Counted from the stretch's first letter, positions 40,715 through 49,980 are shown. The stretch is DNA of 64,000 nt from CAXXOK01 sp964640955 (GCA_964640955.1 CAZXJI010000003.1:1-64000); one strand, 5' to 3'. A program made the numbers and translations. The notes: a model not told the origin generated them from the letters alone.

Positions 40715-42292
40715 CTATTGGATATGCCTTTTCAGGAGATACTCGCGGGGCGACACGCCCACGTATTTCTTGAATACGCGGCTGAAGTAATACGGGTCGT
40801 CGAAGCCCAGCTGGGAAGCGGTCCGGATCACGTTGCTCTCGCCGCTGTTGAGCAGCTTTTTCGCGCGCTCGATCTTGATGAGCGTGACGTAGCAGGAAAA
40901 GCCGATATCGTTGTACTGCCGGAACAGGCGGCTGACGTAGCTGGTGCTGAAGTTGAAGGTGTCGGCCACGCTCTGCAGGGAGATCACTTCCTCGCAGTGC
41001 TCCTCGATGTAGCCCTTCATGGCGTCCACGACGATCGCCTTCTTCTCCTTGCCGTTCTCCCGAATGCAGGCGACGATCAGCTCCCGCATCCTCTCCACCC
41101 ATTCCAGCACCTCGCCGGTGGACTTGAGCGCGGAAACGGTCACGGACGGGCAGGGGACGTTGAACGCCTGCTTAATCGCCTTGCTCAGGTTGTCCACGTG
41201 CGAGACGGTAATATGCAGGATATCCGTGCAGACCACCAGCACGGCGCGCATGTGGAAGTGCTTCGTCTGCAGGCAGTCGGTCAGATAGTCGAACGCCTTG
41301 TTGAGCAGGTCGACGTCCTCCTTCTGCACCGCTTCGCAGATGCTCATCACCGCCTGTTCGCTGTTGAACGCCTGGTTCGTGTCGATTTCCTTGAAGAAGA
41401 TCACGCGCTTGTCGGCGCTGGCGCAGGAGTATGCGTTCTGGCTTTCGATGAAGGAATTGCGTATCCGCTTGGTATCGTTCGAATCCGTTCCGACGCCCGC
41501 GACGAACTCGACGCCGAACTTCTCCCGGATGGTGTCCAGAATATGGATCAGCTTCTCGTGCAGCGGCCCGGCAGGCTCCGTGATGGGTTCGTTCCCGGCC
41601 AGGATGATGGCGTACCCGTCCGCGTTCCAGGGCATCGCCGGGCACGCGTATCCCTGGGACAGGTTCTTTTCCAGCAGCGATACGATATAGCGCTGCATCT
41701 GTTCACGCTCGTCGTGCCCGACGTCAATTTTGCTGAGGGAGTCGATGTACACGGCTGCGTAGGAATCGTACGAAAACTGGATGCCCAGGTTCTGCATCAC
41801 GTCCTCCGGTTCCTCCGGAAAATAATCGCTGCACAGCAGCCGGAGGTAGAACATTTTGATCAGCAGGCGCTGGTTGATGGAGGGAAGCGGACGCTTGTCC
41901 TTCGTCTGGCACTGGTCCAGGTATTCCACGGCGCGGATCAGCGTTTTGTTCAGCGACATCTGCGTAATCTCGCTTTTGACCAGAAAATCGAAAATCCCCA
42001 GACGGAGGGCCTCCCGCGCCTCGATAAAATCGCTCGTGTCCGATATCATGATGATCAGCGGGCACGGGGTTTCGGACAGCTGCACCTGTTCGACGACCTC
42101 GATGCCTCGAAAGCCGGAAAGCCGCGTATCCAGGATGACGATATCGGGATTCTGCGTGAAGATCGCGGAGATTGCGCTCGTCCTGTCGGAAACCGCGGGC
42201 AGTATGGCCAGGTCGATCACGGTCGGGTCCAGCATCGCCTTGATCCCGGCGATGTTCAACGGTTCGTCGTCCGCTATGAGAATCTTGTACAT
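40715..42292 (-). CDS. Orphan YesN-type response regulator with AraC domain
   Basis: 525 residues. Receiver domain with Asp8/Asp9, phosphoacceptor Asp55 in Ile-Leu-Asp-Thr-Arg and Lys106 in Leu-Val-Lys-Ser-Glu, where Ser replaces the usual Pro after the lysine. Two AraC helix-turn-helix motifs fill the last 100 residues. ATG 42292 follows AGGGGGAAG; the longer frame was rejected. No histidine kinase gene adjoins it, though an Lpl-type importer does. Its kinase may be encoded elsewhere or beyond the assembly gap. Confidence 0.92.
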   Translation of the reverse strand: MYKILIADDEPLNIAGIKAMLDPTVIDLAILPAVSDRTSAISAIFTQNPDIVILDTRLSGFRGIEVVEQVQLSETPCPLIIMISDTSDFIEAREALRLGIFDFLVKSEITQMSLNKTLIRAVEYLDQCQTKDKRPLPSINQRLLIKMFYLRLLCSDYFPEEPEDVMQNLGIQFSYDSYAAVYIDSLSKIDVGHDEREQMQRYIVSLLEKNLSQGYACPAMPWNADGYAIILAGNEPITEPAGPLHEKLIHILDTIREKFGVEFVAGVGTDSNDTKRIRNSFIESQNAYSCASADKRVIFFKEIDTNQAFNSEQAVMSICEAVQKEDVDLLNKAFDYLTDCLQTKHFHMRAVLVVCTDILHITVSHVDNLSKAIKQAFNVPCPSVTVSALKSTGEVLEWVERMRELIVACIRENGKEKKAIVVDAMKGYIEEHCEEVISLQSVADTFNFSTSYVSRLFRQYNDIGFSCYVTLIKIERAKKLLNSGESNVIRTASQLGFDDPYYFSRVFKKYVGVSPREYLLKRHIQ

Positions 42293-42407
42293 GTCGCTTC
42301 TTCCCCCTGTCGATTCACAGCAAAAAAACACCAAAAACGATTATGCGGTTCTTCTTTACCCTTATTTTAATGCGAATTCGGGGCGTGTCAACATGAAAAT
42401 CAGACAT

Positions 42408-42440
42408 AAAAAATGCCGGGTTCAATTTTTTACCCGACAT
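42408..42440 (-). terminator. Bidirectional intrinsic terminator
   Basis: ATGCCGGGT (42413-42421) pairs with ACCCGACAT (42432-42440), with one G-T pair. A run of As/Ts flanks both sides. On the minus strand it ends the importer and flavin-protein operon. Confidence 0.8.
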
Positions 42441-42535
42441 TTTTGTCATTTTTGCTTTTTTTCATTCTGCCCAAGGGCCGACCGCGTCCGGGGAGAGCGC
42501 GGCTCAGCCTGTTTCAGATCCTTTTTGAAATCGAA

Positions 42536-42934
42536 TCAGAGCGCGACGGTGCGGGACGCGCCGCCCATACGGCTGAAAACCGCTTCGGCGTTCTCGATGT
42601 AAAACAGGGCGAAACCGGGGCTGGCGGGATCCTTATAGATGCCGGCAACGCCGGGCGCCTCCCGGAACGCCTGTTTCCGGGCCTCCAGATCGTCCACGAA
42701 CACGGCCCGGCCGCTCAGGCGCAGCCATTCGTTCTCTTTGGAATTCACGCAGAGTTCGAACCTCGGGTTCGCCTTCAGTTGCCGGAACACGGGTTTCATG
42801 CTTCCGGTGCAGAAGTACAGTTTACCCTTGTACTTCATCACGAAGCCGAAGGGGCGCACGCGGGGCTGCCCGTCCTCTACCGTTGCGAAATAGAAAGTGC
42901 GGTTATCCACCAGGAATTGGAGCACTTCGTCCAT
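42536..42934 (-). CDS. Pyridoxamine 5'-phosphate oxidase-like flavin-binding protein
   Basis: 132 residues, the size of small split-barrel FMN- or F420-type proteins. Phe-Tyr-Phe-Ala-Thr-Val-Glu-Asp-Gly-Gln-Pro-Arg-Val-Arg-Pro-Phe-Gly near the N-terminus is typical. AAGGAGG 8 bases before ATG 42934 fixes the start. It follows the binding-protein gene after a hairpin. A redox or stress role is likely; the substrate is unknown. Confidence 0.87.
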   Translation of the reverse strand: MDEVLQFLVDNRTFYFATVEDGQPRVRPFGFVMKYKGKLYFCTGSMKPVFRQLKANPRFELCVNSKENEWLRLSGRAVFVDDLEARKQAFREAPGVAGIYKDPASPGFALFYIENAEAVFSRMGGASRTVAL

Positions 42935-42974
42935 TTGACAAACCTCCTTCATTGCGCGGCGCGCCGTTAAACGT

Positions 42975-43005
42975 CATGCCGGGCCGTCGTACCCGGCCCG
43001 GCATG
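42975..43005 (-). other. GC hairpin downstream of the binding-protein gene
   Basis: CATGCCGGGCC (42975-42985) and GGCCCGGCATG (42995-43005) form a perfect 11-bp stem just past the binding-protein stop at 43047. No T tract follows, so it may be a 3' stabiliser. Confidence 0.7.
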
Positions 43006-43046
43006 AAACGGATTTCAATCGTCAGGTCGTTGGAATGCCGCGGCGA

Positions 43047-44609
43047 CTATTCCCAGCCCTCGGCGCCGATATCCTTAACGGCGTCGTAGCCGGCCAGCAG
43101 ATCGGGATAGAGGGAGTTGGCCCACTCTTCGATCTCCGCGCTGCCCATGTTCGCGGCTTTCTCGATCATCGCGTCGTACTTCTGGGACGCTTCCTCGGCG
43201 GTATCCGCGAAGATGATGTCCAGCGCGCAGTCCTTTTCCAGCTGCACCATATCGTTGTAGGCGATGTACATATCGCCGTCGGGATCCATGGAGTGCATGA
43301 TGATGCCCATCACCGGCTGCCACTTGGTGATGCTGCCGACCCATGCCTTGCCCAGCGCGGTTTTGCCGCCGCGGGCCACTGTGTACATATTGTTGGAGAT
43401 GCCGTCGTGACCCAGCCAGCCCCAGCGGAGCTGCAGCTGCGCGACGTAGTCGGTATCCTTGCTGATGTCGTAGTTGAAGATCGCAACGGTCTTATCGTCG
43501 TTCCAGTTCCAGTCGCGGCCCTCGAAGCCCCACATCATCGTATACTGCGTGGGCTTGTTGACGGCGAACATGGCGTACTTGATGGCCGCCTCGGGGTCGG
43601 AGCAGTTCTTGGTGATGAAGAACCCGCGCCAACCCGCGCGGTACTGGTAATAGGCGATGTTGTCGGTGTACAGGTCGGTCAGCTCCGTCCACGTGTAGGG
43701 AGCGCCGGCCGCCGCGCTGTTGGCATCCTGCGAGGTGGCGTTGCTGTCGCTCAGGGCGTAGCAGAACAGGTCGCCCGCGGTGCACCATTCGCCGCCCGTG
43801 GAGATGTTGGACCACGCGTACGTCTCCTTGGAGATGTAGCCCTCGCGCGCCCATTCGTTCAGCTTCATGTAGGCGTCCTTGCGGCAGGCCTGGTTGATCC
43901 AGAGGCGGGCGTAGCCGTCGCCTTCGTCCACGAAGCCGGCTTCCGCGCAGCCGAAGAGCTCGCCGACGTAGTAGTCCAGCGCCCAGTCGCCGCAGAAGGC
44001 GTACGGCAGGACGTCGGGATAATCCCGCTTGCAGATGGCGAACGCGCCTTCCAGGTCGTCCAGCGTCTTGATGGAGTCGATACCCAGCTCCTCATACACC
44101 TTTGCTGCGATATCGTCGCGTATGCAGGCGGCGCGGCCCTCGGGGTTCACCTCCGGATACTGCTCGTATTCGTAGTCCGCGGACCAGCCGACCATGACGG
44201 TATAGGTCTTGCCGTCGGCGGCCTGGTTAACGTAGGTGTACGCGGGATGCAGCTTGATCGGGATGTCGTACTCGTCGATCAGGTCCTCCCAGGCGTAGCA
44301 CAGGTCGGAGTTGGACATCAGGTTGAAGTTGTCCGTCACGATCACGTCGGGCAGATCGCCGGAGGCGACCTTCAGGGCCAGCTCGTTGTAATCGGCTGCG
44401 ATCGTCACGTCGAAATTGACGCCGGTCTGCTCCGTGGCCCACTTCGGCATCTCGCCGGACCAATCGCTGTACGGCCACCAGGGTGCGTCAACGAACATGG
44501 TGAGCGTGACGACGTCGTCGCTGCTGTCGGTTGTCCCTTCGGCCACAGCAAAACTGCATACGCCGAGGGCCATGGCGATCACGATCAGGATGGAAAGAAT
44601 CCGTTTCAT
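43047..44609 (-). CDS. ABC oligosaccharide-binding protein, LplA type
   Basis: 520 residues. Signal peptide at 1-23 ending Ala-Val-Ala; the cysteine at residue 18 is not in a lipobox context. The mature part begins with an acidic stretch and reads Trp-Trp-Pro-Tyr-Ser-Asp-Trp, typical for this family. AAGGGGG lies 8 bases before the ATG. Gene order is permease, permease, binding protein, the usual LplBCA arrangement. Substrate unknown. Confidence 0.92.
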   Translation of the reverse strand: MKRILSILIVIAMALGVCSFAVAEGTTDSSDDVVTLTMFVDAPWWPYSDWSGEMPKWATEQTGVNFDVTIAADYNELALKVASGDLPDVIVTDNFNLMSNSDLCYAWEDLIDEYDIPIKLHPAYTYVNQAADGKTYTVMVGWSADYEYEQYPEVNPEGRAACIRDDIAAKVYEELGIDSIKTLDDLEGAFAICKRDYPDVLPYAFCGDWALDYYVGELFGCAEAGFVDEGDGYARLWINQACRKDAYMKLNEWAREGYISKETYAWSNISTGGEWCTAGDLFCYALSDSNATSQDANSAAAGAPYTWTELTDLYTDNIAYYQYRAGWRGFFITKNCSDPEAAIKYAMFAVNKPTQYTMMWGFEGRDWNWNDDKTVAIFNYDISKDTDYVAQLQLRWGWLGHDGISNNMYTVARGGKTALGKAWVGSITKWQPVMGIIMHSMDPDGDMYIAYNDMVQLEKDCALDIIFADTAEEASQKYDAMIEKAANMGSAEIEEWANSLYPDLLAGYDAVKDIGAEGWE

Positions 44610-44676
44610 GTTTGATACCCCCTTATTATTGTATATTTACGGCACTCGTGCCGAAATATCGGCGGAAAGCCCCGCT

Positions 44677-45546
44677 TCATTCTTTTACGGAACCGATCAT
44701 CATGCCTTTGACGAAGTATTTCTGCAGGAAGGGATACACGCACAGGATCGGCGCGACGGCGACGATCACGGCGGTGGACTGGGTGGCCATGGTCGTGAGC
44801 GTAACCGTGCCGCTGAGGTCCTGGTTGGATTGGTTCGTCTGCGTACGATTGATGATGGAAATCATCCAGTAGGCCATGGGGCGCAGGGTTTTGTCGGTCA
44901 CGTAGTACACGGAGTCCAGCCAACTGTTCCACTGGCCCACGGCGGAAAACAGCGCGAGCGTCGCCACGAAGGCCGACGACAGGGGCAGCACGATGCGAAC
45001 GAAGATGCAGCCTTCGCTCGCCCCGTCAAGCTCGGCGGCCTCGTAGAGGGATTCCGGGATTGACTGGAAAAAGTTGATTCCCACCAGGACGAAATACAGG
45101 CTGAGCATCGTGGGGAAGATGTACACCCAGAAGGTGTTCAGCAGCCCCATCAGGCGCAGAATAACGTAGAAGGGAATCAGCCCGCCCGACACGTACATGG
45201 AAAACACGAACAGGAAGCGGTAGGTGTTGCCGAAGAGCAGCCTGCGGCGCGACAGCGCGTAGCCCACCAGGCAGGTGAACAGCGACGTGGCCGCGGCGCC
45301 GATCACCGTTCTGAGCACGGAAACCTGAATGGCGCTGATCCAGGACGTCTGCTTGAAAAACGTGCTGTAGTTTTCCGTGGTAAACTTTCGCGGCCACCAG
45401 TAAATGCCGCCGAGCATCATGTCGTGCCCCTCGTTAAAGGAGGAGACCAGAATAAACCAGAACGGGTACACGCACATGAAGCAGAACAGAATCAGCAGGG
45501 TGTACACGATGACGTCGATGAGCAAATCTCCGCGCGCTCTTTTCAC
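44677..45546 (-). CDS. ABC sugar permease, LplC/YtcP type
   Basis: 289 residues, six predicted helices. The MetI loop Glu-Ala-Ala-Glu-Leu-Asp-Gly-Ala-Ser and the C-terminal Met-Ile-Gly-Ser-Val-Lys-Glu identify the subunit. The start is GTG 45546, with AAAGGAGG 7 bases before it; the upstream in-frame extension overlaps the other permease. It is 17 bases from that gene. Confidence 0.92.
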   Translation of the reverse strand: MKRARGDLLIDVIVYTLLILFCFMCVYPFWFILVSSFNEGHDMMLGGIYWWPRKFTTENYSTFFKQTSWISAIQVSVLRTVIGAAATSLFTCLVGYALSRRRLLFGNTYRFLFVFSMYVSGGLIPFYVILRLMGLLNTFWVYIFPTMLSLYFVLVGINFFQSIPESLYEAAELDGASEGCIFVRIVLPLSSAFVATLALFSAVGQWNSWLDSVYYVTDKTLRPMAYWMISIINRTQTNQSNQDLSGTVTLTTMATQSTAVIVAVAPILCVYPFLQKYFVKGMMIGSVKE

Positions 45547-45563
45547 AATCGTTCCTCCTTTTG

Positions 45564-46514
45564 TCAAAACAGTCCGCTGCCGGAGATCTTTTTCGCCGCC
45601 CAGTTGCTGGTGACGACCATGAGAATGGAAATGACGCTCTGACAAAGGTCGACGGCGGTGGCGAAGGCAAAGCGCCCTTTGCTCAGGCCCATGGTAAAGG
45701 AATAGGTCTGGATGATCGACGACGTATCGCAGTTGGTGACGTTGCCGAACATGTAGCTGATTTCAAAGTTGGACCCGCCCATGCCGCCGCCCAGCATCGC
45801 GCCGATGTTGATGACGAGCACCGTTACCACCGCGGGCATGATGCCCGGGAGCGTCACGTGCCAGATGCGCCTCATGCGCCCGGCGCCGTCCACGGCCGCG
45901 GCCTCGTAAAGGGTCGGGTCCACGTTGGTGATGGAAGCCAGGAAGATAATCGCGCTCCAACCGGTCGTTTTCCACAGGGACAGCATAATCGCCAGCCCGT
46001 AGAACATCTTATCGGAGGACAGGAAAGGGATCGGGCTTGAGATGAGCCCCGTCTGCTGAAGCAGCTGGTTGATAATGCCGTTCTGTTCCCCGAGGATATA
46101 CAGCGAAATGGTGTAGACCAGCACCCACGAAATGAAATGCGGCAGATAGCTGACGGTCTGCATGACGCGTTTGGCGGCTCTGCAGCGTACCTCGTTGAGC
46201 AGCAGCGCAAAAAGGATCGCCACCGGGAACGTGGCCAGCAGCTTGGTTACGCTCAGGATCAGGGTGTTGCGCAGGAGCATCCCGAAATTGTAATAGTTGA
46301 AGAACGTAATGAAATGCTTGAAATTGTTAAACTCGCTGGTAAAAATGCCGGCGACGCCCGTTTTGATGGAATAATCTTTAAACGCGATAACGATGCCGAA
46401 AAGCGGCGACCATGAAAACAGGAACAGCCATATGAATCCGAGAAATACGAAAGCCTGCAGTTGCCATTGCCTGCGGAAACGCAACCATCCGTTATGGGCC
46501 GTGAGTGCTTTCAT
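45564..46514 (-). CDS. ABC sugar permease, LplB type
   Basis: 316 residues with about six membrane helices and the MetI loop Glu-Ala-Ala-Ala-Val-Asp-Gly-Ala-Gly. AAGGAGG lies 6 bases before ATG 46514; the longer frame to 46607 has no ribosome site. It is the first gene of the importer, and its upstream region runs into the assembly gap, so its promoter cannot be judged. Confidence 0.92.
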   Translation of the reverse strand: MKALTAHNGWLRFRRQWQLQAFVFLGFIWLFLFSWSPLFGIVIAFKDYSIKTGVAGIFTSEFNNFKHFITFFNYYNFGMLLRNTLILSVTKLLATFPVAILFALLLNEVRCRAAKRVMQTVSYLPHFISWVLVYTISLYILGEQNGIINQLLQQTGLISSPIPFLSSDKMFYGLAIMLSLWKTTGWSAIIFLASITNVDPTLYEAAAVDGAGRMRRIWHVTLPGIMPAVVTVLVINIGAMLGGGMGGSNFEISYMFGNVTNCDTSSIIQTYSFTMGLSKGRFAFATAVDLCQSVISILMVVTSNWAAKKISGSGLF

Positions 46515-47038
46515 TCCAATCCTCCTTGAAGGCGCCCGTTTGAACTTTTCGACGACCGACAAAATCATTGCATACGTACAATACATCATGGGCACGGGTA
46601 AAGCCATGGACTAATCCCCTAAAATTTTCGTGGCGGGGCCAAAATGATACGGGTCCCGTAAAAAGTTGCAGTATTTCACACGAAATTGCACACGCGGGCC
46701 CGCGAAGGCCCCGAAGGGAACGCTTCGCGCAGCGCCGCTCCATAACACGATATGAAAAAAGCGGCGGGCGCCCCCCCGGGGGGGGGGGGCCCCCGGGGGG
46801 GGGGGGGGGGTAGAGTAAATCGAGGGGGGGGGCGGGGGTGTTGAAAAAAAAAATCACCAAAGTGACGATTGGGTTGTGGCGGCGGCGGCCCNNNNNNNNN
46901 NATAACACACTAATTTCCCCGGGGGCCCCCCGCACGGCCCCTAAGTCCACGGGTCCCCCCCCCCCCAACAAAAAAACTTAATAAAAACGGCGGCGCCCCC
47001 CCCGGGGGGGGGGGCGCCCGCCTGCTGCCTATCGGGCA
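46515..47038. other. Assembly gap with low-quality sequence
   Basis: Ten Ns lie at 46892-46901, flanked by long runs of G and C (around 46770-46840 and 46930-47020) that look like sequencing or assembly artefact. No gene is credible here. The genes on the two sides may not be true neighbours. The first 150 bases may still contain the promoter of the importer operon. Confidence 0.9.
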
Positions 47039-48130
47039 TTATAGAACTTCGAGGCTTCGCGCGGTGTTGATCAAAAAATCCTGCACATTCGTCACGATGC
47101 TGATGGCGCTCAGGCTGCCCCTGTCGCGCAGCTTGCCCACGGCGAACTCCGATATGTCCACCGTGTAGAAATACACGGGGCGGATTCTCCCGTCCCGCAG
47201 CTGCCAGGAGGGCGTCATGTTCCCGGTCGCGATCGTGTGCAGCTGCGTCGCCAGGGCGATAACGGTCGTGGCCCGCATCGTGTGCTTACGCATCGCGTCC
47301 TGCGCCTCGTACACGTTGCCGATCACGCCGGGCAGGGGGCCGTCGTCCCGGATGGAACCGGCGAGCACAATCGGCACCCGGCTGCGGACGCACGCGGCGA
47401 CGATGCCGTCCTGCTCGGGGTGCCCGGCGATGTAGCGTTCGATCGAGCCCGCCTGCCGGACGCGGTTGATCGTGTCCAGATGGTTGTAATGGCCGTTGTG
47501 CCGAAGCTCCTTGGTGTAAATATCCTGGCCGAGCCCGGTGTGGAACAGTCCGGCCTCCAAATCGTGGGTCGCCAGCGCGTTGCCCGCGAAAACCGCCTGC
47601 GCGTATCCGTGGGTGATGAGGCCGGCCATCGACTTTCGGGAATCGTAATCGAAGGCGACGGCGGGGCCCAGCACCCAGACGATGCTGCCGTTTTCGCGGT
47701 CGTGCCGCAGAATTTCGTAAAGCTGGTCATAGTCTCTGGAATAGGACGTCTCCCGCGATTTGCCGGTGCGGAAGGCAAAGCTGCGGCCGTCGCCTTCCCC
47801 GCGCGTATCCTGAAAGGCGTCCAGATCGGTATACACGCCGTTTTGCAGGCTCTCTTCCCGGCCGACGACGATATCGTCGCCCTTGCGCACCCTTCTGGCT
47901 TCCGTAGCCACGGGGCGGCCGTCTTTGATCGCGACGGCGCAGTCCATCCGCGCCGCGTCGATCAGCCGCCATTGTCCGGCCAGCTTGAAGTATTCCGGAA
48001 AGATGCTCGTCGCGTAGTACTCGTCGGGGAGCAGGCCGTCTCCGGGCGCGGCCTGCGTACGAACCTCCGGCGCGGCGGCGAACGCCTTTCCGCCGAAGTC
48101 CGGCATGCGGTATTCGGGCAGTTTGAACAA
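47039..48130 (-). CDS. TIGR00300/LOR-SDH family protein (archaeal-type ornithine cyclodeaminase relative)
   Basis: 363 residues. The C-terminal two thirds match the family: Gly-Pro-Ala-Val-Ala-Phe-Asp near 154, Gly-Tyr-Ala-Gln-Ala-Val-Phe-Ala-Gly-Asn-Ala-Leu-Ala near 175, and Leu-Ala-Gly-Ser-Ile-Arg-Asp-Asp-Gly-Pro-Leu-Pro near 256. Known members are NAD-dependent archaeal ornithine cyclodeaminase and the C-terminal part of cyanobacterial AgrE. The start is TTG, supported by GGGAGG 9 bases before it. Its role beside sugar genes is unclear; it may make proline from ornithine or act on another amino acid. Confidence 0.75.
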   Translation of the reverse strand: MFKLPEYRMPDFGGKAFAAAPEVRTQAAPGDGLLPDEYYATSIFPEYFKLAGQWRLIDAARMDCAVAIKDGRPVATEARRVRKGDDIVVGREESLQNGVYTDLDAFQDTRGEGDGRSFAFRTGKSRETSYSRDYDQLYEILRHDRENGSIVWVLGPAVAFDYDSRKSMAGLITHGYAQAVFAGNALATHDLEAGLFHTGLGQDIYTKELRHNGHYNHLDTINRVRQAGSIERYIAGHPEQDGIVAACVRSRVPIVLAGSIRDDGPLPGVIGNVYEAQDAMRKHTMRATTVIALATQLHTIATGNMTPSWQLRDGRIRPVYFYTVDISEFAVGKLRDRGSLSAISIVTNVQDFLINTARSLEVL

Positions 48131-48136
48131 GTGGAC

Positions 48137-48206
48137 GCGCCTCCCGCAAACGTATGATACGGTTTTTCTCTGTTCGTATTATACGCCTGCGGGAGGCGCC
48201 GCGCAA
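48137..48206 (-). promoter_or_regulatory. Promoter with twin CGTATNATACG palindromes inside a 12-bp inverted repeat
   Basis: On the minus strand TTGCGC (48201-48206), a 17-base spacer and TATAAT (48178-48183) form a promoter. The -10 box is inside CGTATTATACG (48175-48185), and a second palindrome CGTATGATACG lies at 48151-48161. Both sit between GCGCCTCCCGCA (48137-48148) and its exact complement (48188-48199). This looks like an operator pair or an attenuator. Confidence 0.6.
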
Positions 48207-48223
48207 CAGCGTCCTCCGCGCGC

Positions 48224-49942
48224 TTATTCCTCCATGGCGGCTTTGCGCCGGTTGACGGCCGCGATGACCTCCGGCGGGAATTTCGGTTCGCGCCGATAGG
48301 TGTACAGGCCGTTTTGTTCCTGTTCCACGTCCGTAAGCTGGGTGTAGCAGAAGCCCATGTGTTCGGGGTTGCGCAGAAGGGCTTCGGTCAGCCCCTCGTA
48401 GCGGGCCAGGAAAGCCTCGCGGGTTTGCGGCGCGGCGCCGTACCCCCAGCCTTCCTTGTCCTCCGTCCAGCGGATGCCGCCGTACTCGCTGACGAACATC
48501 GGCTTTCGGCCGTCGTAGCGCTGGCGGTTCGCAAACGGGTCGTACAGCGGCGCGCCGGGTTGGTAACGCTCGCCGAACACCGCGGGATCCTGTTCGTAAT
48601 CGTGGATGTCGTAAACGTCGGTCTCGGTATGCAGGCCGCCGCTCGTATCGATGACCGGCCGGGTAGGATCGGCCGCCTTCGTGGCGCGGTAGGTCGTGGA
48701 CAGGGTCAGTTCCCGAAGCCCCCGGTTGGATTCGCCCCAAACCTCGTTGTACGGGCACCAGCCCACGATGCAGGGCGCGTTGATGTCCCGCTCGACGACC
48801 TCCAGCCATTCCTTAAGAAAGACGCCCAGCGTATGGGGCTGCGCGGGGTCGGCGCCCCAGCTGGCCATCTCGCCCCAGCACAGGTAGCCCAGGCGATCCG
48901 CCCAATAGAGGTAGCGCTGCTCAAACACCTTCTGGTGCAGCCGGGCCCCGTTGAAGCCCATGGCCATGGACAGCTCGATGTCCCTTTTCAGCGCCTCGTC
49001 GCTGGGCGCCGTGCAGACCCCGTCGGGATAAAAGCCCTGATCCAGCACCAGCCGCTGGAACACGGGCTCGCCGTTGATGAGGCACTTCTTCCCGTCGAAG
49101 GAGACGGTTCGCAGGGCGAAATAGCTGTCCGCCGCGTCGACGGTCCGCCCGTCCCGGGTCAGCCTCAGCTTCAGGTCGTAGAGGTTGGGCCGGCCCGCGT
49201 TCCACAAGCGGCGTTCCTTCACCTTAAGCGTGAGCCGCGCGTGACCGCCGTCCGCCGCCGCCGTGGTTTTACCCTGTTCGGCGTCCTCAAACGAGGCCGC
49301 CGCCTCCAGCGCCATGCCCGAAGCGGCGCCGTCCAGCGTCGCGTCCAATGTCAGCGTGCCGTTCGCGGCGTCGGGGAACATGCGAACCGACCGGATATAC
49401 GTGCGGGGCACCCATTCCAGCCACACCGTCTGCCAGATGCCCGTGGTGCGGGTATAGCTGCAGCCCTGCGAACGGTAGGCCCTGCACTGCTTGCCGATGG
49501 GCTGCCGACCGCCGCGCGTGTCGTCCTGCGCGCAGACCGTAAGCGTGTTTTCCCCCGGTTCCAGCGCATCGGTGACCTCGAACGTAAAGGAAGCGTAACC
49601 GCCCTCGTGCACGCCCACGGAACGCCCGTTGACCCACGCTTCGCAGCGGTAATCCACCGCGCCGAAATGCAAAAGCACCCGCTTGCCCGCGGCGTCCTGC
49701 GGCAGGGTGAAAACGCGCCGGTACCATACGGCCGGCATAAAATCCTTGCAATGGACGCCGGACAGTTCGCTTTCCGGGCAGAAGGGAACCACGATGGAAC
49801 CGCTCAGTTCCCTTTCCGTAAGTCCCCTGTCCCGTCCGGACGCTCCGGGGTCCATTTCAAACTGCCAGGTACCGTTCAGGTTCATCCAGGAAGGCCGCAC
49901 GAACTGCGGGCGCGGGTGTTCGGGCCGGGGAACGGCATGCAT
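48224..49942 (-). CDS. GH2-family glycosidase (beta-galactosidase/glucuronidase type)
   Basis: 572 residues, short for GH2 but with all three core domains: sugar-binding jelly roll (about 15-180), Ig-like domain (about 182-280) and TIM barrel (about 285-560). The acid/base Glu400 is in Pro-Tyr-Asn-Glu-Val-Trp-Gly and the nucleophile Glu486 in Val-Ser-Glu-Tyr-Gly-Gly. No signal peptide. GGAGATGGAGACG precedes the ATG. It is divergent from an AraC regulator gene that probably controls it. The exact sugar (galactose, glucuronate or arabinopyranose) cannot be told. Confidence 0.9.
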   Translation of the reverse strand: MHAVPRPEHPRPQFVRPSWMNLNGTWQFEMDPGASGRDRGLTERELSGSIVVPFCPESELSGVHCKDFMPAVWYRRVFTLPQDAAGKRVLLHFGAVDYRCEAWVNGRSVGVHEGGYASFTFEVTDALEPGENTLTVCAQDDTRGGRQPIGKQCRAYRSQGCSYTRTTGIWQTVWLEWVPRTYIRSVRMFPDAANGTLTLDATLDGAASGMALEAAASFEDAEQGKTTAAADGGHARLTLKVKERRLWNAGRPNLYDLKLRLTRDGRTVDAADSYFALRTVSFDGKKCLINGEPVFQRLVLDQGFYPDGVCTAPSDEALKRDIELSMAMGFNGARLHQKVFEQRYLYWADRLGYLCWGEMASWGADPAQPHTLGVFLKEWLEVVERDINAPCIVGWCPYNEVWGESNRGLRELTLSTTYRATKAADPTRPVIDTSGGLHTETDVYDIHDYEQDPAVFGERYQPGAPLYDPFANRQRYDGRKPMFVSEYGGIRWTEDKEGWGYGAAPQTREAFLARYEGLTEALLRNPEHMGFCYTQLTDVEQEQNGLYTYRREPKFPPEVIAAVNRRKAAMEE

Positions 49943-49980
49943 GCGTCTCCATCTCCTATTCTGTCGCTCAATCCGTCCTC

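Noticed and set aside
40406..42370. 654-codon plus-strand open frame
   Set aside because: It is the antisense shadow of the response regulator, whose receiver and AraC motifs are unmistakable.
46492..46971. 159-codon minus-strand frame across the Ns
   Set aside because: It includes ambiguous residues and Pro/Gly runs from the G/C homopolymers; an artefact of the assembly gap.
46760..47020. G-quadruplex-like or regulatory G tracts
   Set aside because: Runs of G and C this long beside Ns are better explained by sequencing artefact.
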